Source: WHUA01 sp964585785 (GTDB taxonomy: Bacteria > Pseudomonadota > Alphaproteobacteria > UBA8366). From it: 64,000 nucleotides of DNA. The stretch is taken from positions 1 to 64,000 of the forward strand of contig CAZPFL010000003.1 of the NCBI GenBank assembly GCA_964585785.1, read 5' to 3'. Positions 1 through 7,435 of this stretch are shown in pieces. Under the pieces are notes generated by a model, which made no database searches, was not told where the DNA came from, and saw nothing but the letters and a program-made list of their open reading frames with translations. How positions within the stretch are numbered: the stretch's first letter is position 1; each line of letters opens with the position of its first letter. Both the position numbers and the translations under genes were made by a program.

Positions 1-1260
1 GACTGGGGCGGCTTCGGCGGCGCGGTCGAGATGTGCAACAACAACGGCGCCTGCCGGAAGTTCGACGCCAGCGTGATGTGCCCGTCCTTCCGCGCGACCG
101 GCGACGAGATACACCTGACCCGCGGCCGCGCCAACACGCTGCGGCTCGCCATCTCCGGCCAACTCGGCAAGGACGCCTTCACCTCCGACGCCATGCGCGA
201 CACCATGAAGCTCTGCGTTGGCTGCAAGGGCTGCAAGCGGGAATGCCCGACCGGCGTCGACATGGCGCGCATGAAGATCGAGTTCCTGCATCACTATGGC
301 AAGCGGCATGGCCTGTCGCTGCACGATCGCCTGGTCGCCTACCTGCCGCGTTACGCGCCGCTCGCGTCGCGGCTCAGCGCCATCGCCAATTTGCGCGACC
401 GCATACCCGGCCTCGCCGCATTGTCGGAGAAAGTCGCCCGCTTCAGCCGCAAGCGCAGCCTGCCGGTCTGGCGGCGCGACGTCTTCCGGCCCGACGCGTC
501 GGCAGCCGCCAGCGACGGAAAACCGGAGGTCGTGCTGTTCGCCGATACCTTCAACACCTATTTCGAGCCCGAGAACGCGCGCGCGGCGCTGCGGGTCCTG
601 CAAGCCGCCGGCTATCACGTACATATGCCCAAAGCAGCGGACGGCCCCCGGCCGCTCTGCTGCGGACGGACCTTCCTCGCCGCCGGGCTGGTAGACGAGG
701 CGCGGACGGAAGCGCGCCGGATGCTGGACGCGCTGAAGCCCTTCGTCGAGCGGGGTGTGCCCGTCGTCGGGCTGGAGCCGTCCTGCCTGTTCACGCTCAG
801 GGACGAGTTCACCGCCATGCTGCCGGGCGCGGAGACGCGTGCGCTCGCAGAACAGGCCCTGCTGTTCGAGGAGCTCCTGTCCCGCGAAGCCGGCAAGGGC
901 GCCCTCACGCTGCCGCTCAAGCCGCTGCCGGCGAAGCAGGCGATGCTGCACGGCCACTGCCACCAGAAAGCCTTCGCAGCGATGGGCGCGGTCGAGAAGA
1001 CGCTGCGCCTCGTGCCCGACCTCGACGTCACGACGATCCAATCGAGCTGCTGCGGCATGGCCGGCGCCTTCGGCTACAACGCCGACACCTACGACGTCTC
1101 CATGAAGATGGCCGAGCTCTCGCTGCTGCCCGCGGTCCGGAACGCACCGGCGGATGCGCTGCTGGTCGCCGACGGGACAAGCTGCCGCCACCAGATCGCC
1201 GACGGCGCTGGGCGCAGCGCCATCCACGTCGCGCGCGTCCTGGAACAGGCGCTGGCCTAA
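1..1260 (+). CDS. FAD-linked oxidase / Fe-S oxidoreductase, C-terminal part (5' end outside window)
   Basis: The reading frame is open from base 1, so only the C-terminal part of about 420 residues is present. It resembles the ferredoxin-like and CCG-domain tail of D-lactate/2-hydroxyacid dehydrogenases of the YdiJ/GlcD-GlcF type. A cysteine-rich start (MCNNNGACRK, then VMCPSF) is followed by a 4Fe-4S motif CVGCKGCKRECP near residue 73 of the visible part. Two CCG cores follow (LCCGRTF and SSCCGMAG), as in heterodisulfide-reductase-type subunits. The FAD-binding half should lie upstream of the window. The likely reaction is oxidation of a 2-hydroxyacid with electron transfer to quinone. The substrate cannot be named from this fragment. 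The GntR regulator 11 bases downstream may control it. Confidence 0.85.
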   Translation, partial: DWGGFGGAVEMCNNNGACRKFDASVMCPSFRATGDEIHLTRGRANTLRLAISGQLGKDAFTSDAMRDTMKLCVGCKGCKRECPTGVDMARMKIEFLHHYGKRHGLSLHDRLVAYLPRYAPLASRLSAIANLRDRIPGLAALSEKVARFSRKRSLPVWRRDVFRPDASAAASDGKPEVVLFADTFNTYFEPENARAALRVLQAAGYHVHMPKAADGPRPLCCGRTFLAAGLVDEARTEARRMLDALKPFVERGVPVVGLEPSCLFTLRDEFTAMLPGAETRALAEQALLFEELLSREAGKGALTLPLKPLPAKQAMLHGHCHQKAFAAMGAVEKTLRLVPDLDVTTIQSSCCGMAGAFGYNADTYDVSMKMAELSLLPAVRNAPADALLVADGTSCRHQIADGAGRSAIHVARVLEQALA

Positions 1261-1271
1261 GGGAAGCGGCG

Positions 1272-1991
1272 ATGCCCGACAGCGGCGGAAACGAATCCCC
1301 ACGGCCCGAGCGCCCGCGCTACGACGATGTCGTTTCGGGCATCCGCGACATGATCGTCGAAGGCGAGCTCGCGCCGGGACCGCGTATCTCGGAACGCGCG
1401 CTGTGCGAGCGTTTCGGCGTCTCGCGCACGCCGCTGCGCGAGGCGCTTAAAGTGCTGGCATCGGAAGGGCTGGTCGAGCTCACCCCGAACCGCGGCGCGC
1501 GCGTCATCCAGCTGACCGAGGCGGACGCCCGCGACATGTTCGAGGTCATGGGAACCTTGGAGGGGCTCGCCGGCGAGTTGGCCACCGCGCGCATCACCAC
1601 GGAAGAGATCGCCGAGATCAAGGCCCTGCATTACCAGATGGCGCTCCACCATGCGCGGCAGGAGCTCATGCCCTATTTCCGCCTCAACCAGGAAATCCAC
1701 CGCAAGATCTTCGAGATCGGCCGCAATCGCACGCTGATCAACATCTACCGCGGCCTTGCCGGACGCATTCGCCGGCCGCGCTACCTCGCCAATATTTCAC
1801 CGACGCGCTGGGCGGAAGCGCTGAAGGAGCACGAGGCGATCCTGGCGGCGCTCGAAGCGCGGGACGGCCGGACGCTCGGCCGCATCCTCAAGGATCACCT
1901 TCGAAAGACCGGCGAGACCGTGCTGCAGGCGCTGCGCGACGAAGCGGGCAGTGGCGGGACGCCGGAGGCCGTCACGCCGCCAGGCACTTGA
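1272..1991 (+). CDS. GntR-family regulator, FadR/FCD subfamily
   Basis: The protein has 239 residues. The N-terminal winged helix (about residues 16-80) has the typical run SERALCERFGVSRTPLREAL, followed by a wing with GLVELTPNRG. The rest is the all-helical FCD ligand-binding domain, with the metal-site histidines expected around LNQEIHRKIFE and LKEHEAIL. I placed the start at the ATG preceded by GGAAG rather than the much longer upstream frame, which is only a shadow of the preceding gene. It follows the oxidoreductase by 11 bases and is probably co-transcribed with it. Its last 20 bases overlap the convergent amidase gene. The effector is unknown; FCD regulators often sense small organic acids. 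Confidence 0.9.
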   Translation: MPDSGGNESPRPERPRYDDVVSGIRDMIVEGELAPGPRISERALCERFGVSRTPLREALKVLASEGLVELTPNRGARVIQLTEADARDMFEVMGTLEGLAGELATARITTEEIAEIKALHYQMALHHARQELMPYFRLNQEIHRKIFEIGRNRTLINIYRGLAGRIRRPRYLANISPTRWAEALKEHEAILAALEARDGRTLGRILKDHLRKTGETVLQALRDEAGSGGTPEAVTPPGT

Positions 1992-3405
1992 TATCCGGCA
2001 CCGGCCGCGCGCTGGCCGCATTGCCCGCGAGATAGCTCTCGAGCGCCTTGGCCACGCCCAGCACGAAGCGGTCTTCGTGGTGGCGCCCGCAGATCTGCAG
2101 CCCGAACGGCGTGCCGGTCGAGTCCAATCCGCACGGCAGGCAGGTCACCGGGTTGCCCGGGATCGTCAGGCCCCAGGTCATGGCCAGCCATTCGAAATAG
2201 GTGTCGAGCTTGGTGCCGTTGATCTCGTCGCAGTACAGCTTCTCCACCGGGAAGGGCGGGATCGCCACAGCCGGACAGATGAGAATGTCGACCTCCTGGA
2301 AGAAGCGCTGCATGGCGCGATAAATGTTGGTCTGCTCCATCATCGCCCAGGCGATCTCCTCGCCGGTCAGCTCGAGCGCCATCTCGTAATTGGCGACGAC
2401 GTTCGGGCCGAGCTTGTCGCGCATGGTCTGATAGTGATCGCGGTGGCGCGACAGGAATTGCAGCGCGCGCAGGACATGATTGGTCCGCCGCACCGTCTGC
2501 AGGTCGGGGTCCTGCCAGCGCGCTTCGTGGAACACCGACTGGAAGGATGCCGCCCGCTCCTTGAAGGTCTTCGCGATGGAATGATCGACAAGCGCGAAGC
2601 CAAGGTCCGTCGAGAAGGCAACGCGCAGCTTGCTGAGATCGACCTCCGGCAGCGACGCGAACTGCCCGCCATCGACCGGCGCCGACAGCGGGTCCATCGG
2701 CCCGTAGCCCGCCATGACGGACAGCATCATCGCCACGTCGTCGACGGTGCGCCCCATCGGCCCTTGCACGCCGTAGGTCGTGTAGCCGATCCGATGCTTT
2801 TCGGTCGGCACCAGCCCTGGGGTGCTGCGATGCGAGACCACGCCGCAGAAGGCGGCTGGGATGCGGAGGCTGCCGCCGGAATCCGAGCCCGTGCAGAGGG
2901 GCAGCATGCTGGTCGCGAGCGCAACCGCCGACCCGCCCGACGAGCCGCCACAGATGCGGGCAAGGTCGAATGGATTCCGCGTCGCGCCGTAGACGGGATT
3001 GGTCGTGTTGGCGCCCGCGCCGAATTCCGGCGTATTCGTCTTGCCGACGACGATGGCGCCGGCCTGGCGCAGGCCCGCGACCATGGATTCATCCGCCGCG
3101 GGCACATTATCCGCATAGATCGGCGAGCCGTGGGTCGTCACCAGCCCCGCCGTGTCGTTGAGGTCCTTCACGCCGAGCGGCAGCCCGTGCAGCGGGCCCA
3201 GCGCATCGCCGCGCAGCACCGCATCGGTGGCGACCCGCGCCTCGTCCCGCGCCCGGTCGTAGCATGTGGCGACCACGGCGTTGACCGCCGCGTTGGTCAT
3301 CTCGATACGGGCAATGCAGGATTCGAGAAGCTCGATCGGAGAAAGTCGCTTGCGGCCGATCAATCGGCGCGCGCTCAACGCGGTCAGATCGCAGGGTTCG
3401 GTCAT
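1972..3405 (-). CDS. amidase (amidase signature family)
   Basis: The protein has 477 residues, normal for the family. The Ser-cisSer-Lys catalytic triad is visible: Lys80 in GVKDLND, the cis-serine in GGSSGGSA near residue 155, and the nucleophile Ser179 in GSDSGGSLR. Such enzymes hydrolyse carboxylic amides or, in GatA, transamidate glutamyl-tRNA. GatB and GatC are not nearby, and the C-terminal half is of the general catabolic type, so a small-molecule amidase is more likely. It is cytoplasmic, as no signal peptide is seen. The 3' end overlaps the convergent GntR gene by 20 bases. The substrate is unknown. Confidence 0.9.
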   Translation of the reverse strand: MTEPCDLTALSARRLIGRKRLSPIELLESCIARIEMTNAAVNAVVATCYDRARDEARVATDAVLRGDALGPLHGLPLGVKDLNDTAGLVTTHGSPIYADNVPAADESMVAGLRQAGAIVVGKTNTPEFGAGANTTNPVYGATRNPFDLARICGGSSGGSAVALATSMLPLCTGSDSGGSLRIPAAFCGVVSHRSTPGLVPTEKHRIGYTTYGVQGPMGRTVDDVAMMLSVMAGYGPMDPLSAPVDGGQFASLPEVDLSKLRVAFSTDLGFALVDHSIAKTFKERAASFQSVFHEARWQDPDLQTVRRTNHVLRALQFLSRHRDHYQTMRDKLGPNVVANYEMALELTGEEIAWAMMEQTNIYRAMQRFFQEVDILICPAVAIPPFPVEKLYCDEINGTKLDTYFEWLAMTWGLTIPGNPVTCLPCGLDSTGTPFGLQICGRHHEDRFVLGVAKALESYLAGNAASARPVPDIKCLAA

Positions 3406-3487
3406 GGCGCCACGCTCCCGACGGGATGTGCTGTTGGAAGGCTCGATTAACGATCCTTCTTCTTAGCACGGCGTTGCGGCGCTGCCA

Positions 3488-4699
3488 CTACCAGCGAATT
3501 TGGCGTTTGGCCAGCGGAAGCGCCTCGGCGGCGAGAACGGGCGGCGACAAGAGGAAGCCCTGGCCGAAATTACATCCGAGCTCGCGCAGCACCTCGATTT
3601 CCTGCGGTGCTTCGATGCCCTCGGCAATGATCGCCATGCCGAGATCCTGGGCCAGCTTGATGATCGTGTTGACGATCTTCCGGCTCCGCCGGTCGGAGGC
3701 CATGTTGGTAATAAAGGTCCGATCGATCTTGAGCACGTCGAGCGGAAAGCGGTTCAGGAAGGCGAGATTGGCGTAGCCGGTGCCGAAATCGTCCGCGGCG
3801 ATGCGGATGCCCTGCTGGCGCAGGCGGCGCATGGCGTCGGCGACCTTGTCCGGCTCTTCGACCATCAGGGTTTCGGTGATCTCGAACAGCACGGTCTCCG
3901 GCGCGGCGCCCGACTCGTGCACGATGTTGCACAGGTCGTTCACTTCGCCGTCGGTCAAGAGCTGGCGGCTGGAAATGTTTACGCTCATATAAAGCGGATT
4001 GTCCGCCTTTCCGTCCTCCGCTGCGGCGGTCTGGAACCGTTGATGCGCTTCTAGCGCCGTGCGGAGCATCCAGCGCCCCATCGGCACGATCATGCCGGTT
4101 TCCTCGGCGAGCTTGATGAAGCTCGAGGGAACGACATTGCCGTGTACCGGATGGTTCCAGCGGATCAGCGCCTCGAACCCCGCGACGGTGCCGTTCGAGA
4201 GGCGCACGATCGGCTGATAGTTCAGCCGCAGCGACTCACCCTCGATCGCCCCCTGGAGATCGCGGGCGAGATCGACATTTTTCGCGCCGCGGTCGGACCG
4301 CCCTTTGGCGTCCAACCCGCCCGCGCTCTGCGCCACGACAAGCTTTTCGAGCGAGCGCAAGCGCTCGAGCGTGAGGCGCAGCAGAAGCTGCACCGTCTCG
4401 TCCGAGCCGGCGAGCTGTTCACGGATCGAGGACTTGTCGAAGACGACGACCTGGGTCTCTTCGACCGCCACGGCCGTGGCGGCGCGCCGATTGTCACCGG
4501 CAAGCGCCGTCTCACCCAGCAAATCGCCCTCGCCAAACCGCGCGAGAACGACCTTGCGGCCGTTGCGGCTGGCGAGCAGCTCGACATTTCCCGCCTCGAT
4601 CATATAGGCGAATTGAGCGTTATCGCCCTCGGTGTAGATCTGGGCACCCGCTGGGAATATCTGCCGCGGCAGAGCGTCGTTCATTCCGGTATCCCACAT
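3488..4699 (-). CDS. cyclic-nucleotide-binding domain fused to EAL phosphodiesterase
   Basis: The protein has 403 residues. Residues about 10-125 form a Crp-type cyclic nucleotide-binding fold (IFPAGAQIYTEGDNAQFAYM, then GEGDLLGETAL). A linker leads to an EAL domain at about 150-395. The EAL residues needed for c-di-GMP hydrolysis are present: FEALIRW, VNISSRQL, FEITET, the ADDFGTGY metal loop, LKIDRTF and AEGIE. It is therefore probably an active c-di-GMP phosphodiesterase gated by a nucleotide or other ligand at the N-terminus. No GGDEF domain and no membrane segment are seen. It appears to stand alone between the amidase and the VOC protein. Which ligand binds the N-terminal fold cannot be told from sequence. 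Confidence 0.9.
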   Translation of the reverse strand: MWDTGMNDALPRQIFPAGAQIYTEGDNAQFAYMIEAGNVELLASRNGRKVVLARFGEGDLLGETALAGDNRRAATAVAVEETQVVVFDKSSIREQLAGSDETVQLLLRLTLERLRSLEKLVVAQSAGGLDAKGRSDRGAKNVDLARDLQGAIEGESLRLNYQPIVRLSNGTVAGFEALIRWNHPVHGNVVPSSFIKLAEETGMIVPMGRWMLRTALEAHQRFQTAAAEDGKADNPLYMSVNISSRQLLTDGEVNDLCNIVHESGAAPETVLFEITETLMVEEPDKVADAMRRLRQQGIRIAADDFGTGYANLAFLNRFPLDVLKIDRTFITNMASDRRSRKIVNTIIKLAQDLGMAIIAEGIEAPQEIEVLRELGCNFGQGFLLSPPVLAAEALPLAKRQIRW

Positions 4700-4711
4700 A
4701 GAAGAGGGTTA

Positions 4712-5629
4712 TCAACGAATCCACGGCATGGCGCCCGTATTGCCGGTAAAGAGCAGGCTTCCACCCAACGCCACTGGAGCTGTGACGGCTACCACATCCT
4801 CTGTTAATTCTCTGTAAACGATTTGGTTGCGTTTTAGACAAACCCGACAGGCTTCGAGGTCGCCGCACTGGATAACGTATCCTGCGATATAGGGCAGAGC
4901 CGGGATTTCCACCCCCGGCAGGCAGGCCTCGAAGGCGCTCCGGCCCAGCAACGCCAGCCGCCCCCGGTCACAGGGAATTAACCATCCCCCTGCGATCCGC
5001 GCCGGCTCCCGGCCAAGATAGCGCCGGAAGCGGCCGGCCGCTTCGTCGGGGTCCGCGACACAGATCACCACCTCGCCGAGCCGCTCCGCCGTGTTCGGGT
5101 GCCGCATCCAGCGCTCCTGCCACAGCAGGTCGGGCGTGTGGTGGGTAAGGAACTGGATCCGCCCTTCGGCCATCGTTCCCGGCACGGGCCGGATCACGGT
5201 GAACCGCAGCGTTCCCGCGCCGCCGTCCTCGGTGTCGGTGACGCGCCGGAGATCGACCACGGGACGCTGATCGAAGCCTTCGGCGATCAGGCGCGCGCGC
5301 TGCGCTTCCGCGTCCGCGCAGTTGAAGGCGATCAGATGGACGCCGATGTAGCGCGCGATGCCGGCGCGCAGTTCCTGCCCGATCGCGGTGTCGGCCGTCG
5401 GCGTCAGAAGCTCGAGATAGCCCTCGCGCAGCATGATGCAGTGATTGGCGCTGCCGGCGGGCAGAATCGGCTCGCCCGGCGCGGTGGAGTTCGTATGCTC
5501 CGTATAAGGCGTCAGAACGAAGCCGAGCTTTTCCATCGCGGCCGCGGCGCCCTCGATCGACGGCACCCAATGGGCGATGTGGTCGAGAAAGATCTCGCCG
5601 GGTTCTGCAAGCTGCCGAAAGGTCGTCAT
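4712..5629 (-). CDS. VOC-fold (glyoxalase-like) protein
   Basis: The protein has 305 residues from the ATG just two bases after the stop of the upstream thiamine enzyme. The longer open frame extends into that neighbour and is rejected. The start IFLDHIAHWVPSIEGAA and the later HLIAFNCADAEAQ are typical of VOC domains of the glyoxalase-like type, and a second half-module follows (LGEVVICVADPDEAAGRF). The metal ligands of canonical glyoxalase I or dioxygenases cannot be assigned with confidence. Tight coupling to the thiamine-diphosphate enzyme suggests that the two act on the same 2-oxoacid or aldehyde metabolite, which is an inference only. Confidence 0.8.
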   Translation of the reverse strand: MTTFRQLAEPGEIFLDHIAHWVPSIEGAAAAMEKLGFVLTPYTEHTNSTAPGEPILPAGSANHCIMLREGYLELLTPTADTAIGQELRAGIARYIGVHLIAFNCADAEAQRARLIAEGFDQRPVVDLRRVTDTEDGGAGTLRFTVIRPVPGTMAEGRIQFLTHHTPDLLWQERWMRHPNTAERLGEVVICVADPDEAAGRFRRYLGREPARIAGGWLIPCDRGRLALLGRSAFEACLPGVEIPALPYIAGYVIQCGDLEACRVCLKRNQIVYRELTEDVVAVTAPVALGGSLLFTGNTGAMPWIR

Positions 5630-5631
5630 CG

Positions 5632-7326
5632 CTAGGCCACCCATTCGCTGACAGGTGCGCGAGCTTCCTGCAAGGGCTGGCAGATGACGTCGACCAGCGT
5701 GGGGCCGCCGTCCTCGACCGCCGCCTGCAAGGCGCCGCGCAAATCGGCGGGATCCTCGACCCGCCATGTCTTCAGGCCGAAGCCCGCGGCGACCTTTGCA
5801 TGGTCAGTGCGCGAGAAATCGACCGAGTAGTAGCGCTCCGCGTAGCCGCTCTTCTGTCCCGCCTTGATCCAGCCGAAGACGCTGTTCGAGATCACCACCA
5901 GCGTCACCGGCACCTTGAGGCGCACCAGCGTTTCCAGCTCGCCCGCCGCCATGCCGAAGCTGCCGTCGCCCATCACCGCGACGCATTTCGCGCCGGGCCG
6001 CCCGATATGCGCCCCGACCGCGCCCGCCATGGCGAAGCCGAGCGCGCCATGCGCGCGGTTGGAGATGAACTGCCGTCCGCTGCGGCGCTGCTCGTAATAG
6101 GCCGAGAAATAGGGGCAAGGCGTGCCGGGATCGGCGACGACGATGGCATCCTCGGGCAGCACGGCCTGGAGGTCGGCGACCACGCGTTCCGGCTTGATCG
6201 GCCGGTCGGTCGACTCCGCGAGCGCGCGGAAGGCGTCGAACTTTTCTTTCTTAAGGGCGGCGATGCGGTCGCGGATGCCGCTCTTGGCATCACCGCGCTT
6301 GCCGCGGCGCGCGATCTCCGCGCCCAGCGCAGCCAGCGCGAGCTTCGCGTCGCCGACAATCGCCGCATCGGTCGCGTAGCTGGCGCCAATCACCGCCGGA
6401 TCGACATCGATATGAACGATCCGGGCGCTGCCCGGCTTCGGATGGCGCCAGCGCTCCGTCGTCACCGAGCCGGCGCGGCAGCTGACGAAGACCACCACGT
6501 CGGCGGCGTCGACGATCGCGCGCGTCTCGGGCGTACCGCCGTTGCTGCCGACGACGCCCACGGCAAGCGGATGAGTATCGGCAATGCTGCCCTGGCCGCT
6601 GATCGTCGTCGCGACCGGCGCCTCGATGGCCTCGGCGAGAGATTGCAGCTCGGCCTCGGCGTCCGAGATCACCACACCGCCGCCGCAGATGAACACCGCC
6701 TGCTTGCCGGCGAGGATGACGTCCGCCGCCTTCGCGACCGCGTCCGGATCGGGCCCTGCGCGCCAGGCGGGAAAGCGGCCGAGCCCGCCCTCGCCCCAGA
6801 TATCCGATTCATCCACCGGCTGGCGCTGCACGTCGAACGGCAGTCCGATATGCGCCGCGCCCGGCTTGCCGGTCGTCATCGCGCGAAAGGCCGCGCGCAG
6901 CGTCTTCGGGATTTCCGCCGCCTGATCGATCACGCGGTTCCATTTGGTCAACGGCCGGAACAGCGCTTCCTGGTCCAGCTCTGTCAGGGTATAGCGGCCC
7001 CGGCCGGAAACGGAGATATCGGTGGTAATCGCGAGGACCGGGATCGAGGATTCGTTCGCCTCGACGACGCCCGGCAGGATGTAAGTGGCGCCGCCGCCGC
7101 TCGGCCCTTCACAAACGCCAACCTTGCCGCTAACCCGCGCGTAGCAGTCGGCCATGTAGGCGGCGTGGCGCTCGTCGCGGGCGAGGATATGGGTGATCCC
7201 CTCGCCGGTCCGGTAAAGCGCGTCGTAGAAGGGCAGGCTGGTGTCGCCGCAAAGGCCGAAAATCTTCTCCACGCCATGCAGCCGGAGCATCCGCACCATC
7301 GCCTCGGCGCCGGTAAGCTGGTTCAT
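5632..7326 (-). CDS. thiamine-diphosphate-dependent enzyme, acetolactate-synthase-like
   Basis: The protein has 564 residues and three domains as in acetolactate synthase, benzoylformate decarboxylase and related enzymes. The ATG at 7326 has a strong GGGGAGGA ribosome site; the longer frame upstream lacks one. The cofactor-activating glutamate lies in ARDERHAAYMAD. The thiamine-diphosphate/Mg motif is VMGDGSFGM followed by ISNSVFGW. The mid-domain is the usual Rossmann-like region (FICGGGVVISDAEAE). No regulatory IlvN subunit is adjacent and the partner gene is a VOC protein, so a catabolic decarboxylase or carboligase is more likely than branched-chain amino acid synthesis. The substrate is not deducible here. 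Confidence 0.88.
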   Translation of the reverse strand: MNQLTGAEAMVRMLRLHGVEKIFGLCGDTSLPFYDALYRTGEGITHILARDERHAAYMADCYARVSGKVGVCEGPSGGGATYILPGVVEANESSIPVLAITTDISVSGRGRYTLTELDQEALFRPLTKWNRVIDQAAEIPKTLRAAFRAMTTGKPGAAHIGLPFDVQRQPVDESDIWGEGGLGRFPAWRAGPDPDAVAKAADVILAGKQAVFICGGGVVISDAEAELQSLAEAIEAPVATTISGQGSIADTHPLAVGVVGSNGGTPETRAIVDAADVVVFVSCRAGSVTTERWRHPKPGSARIVHIDVDPAVIGASYATDAAIVGDAKLALAALGAEIARRGKRGDAKSGIRDRIAALKKEKFDAFRALAESTDRPIKPERVVADLQAVLPEDAIVVADPGTPCPYFSAYYEQRRSGRQFISNRAHGALGFAMAGAVGAHIGRPGAKCVAVMGDGSFGMAAGELETLVRLKVPVTLVVISNSVFGWIKAGQKSGYAERYYSVDFSRTDHAKVAAGFGLKTWRVEDPADLRGALQAAVEDGGPTLVDVICQPLQEARAPVSEWVA

Positions 7327-7435
7327 CGCGTGTCCTCCCCTGCATCGTCGGACTGCAATAAACTCATGCCCCGGCTCGATTTGCAAGCAAGGCGCCCGCC
7401 GTCAGAGCAACGGCTCAACGTTCAGGATGAACCGA

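Noticed and set aside
33..1271. Very long arginine-rich frame ahead of the GntR gene
   Set aside because: It is the shadow of the oxidoreductase in another frame; the GntR protein starts at 1272.
1951..3450. 499-codon plus-strand frame opposite the amidase
   Set aside because: Arginine/histidine-rich composition and exact overlap with a well-supported amidase gene show an antisense shadow.
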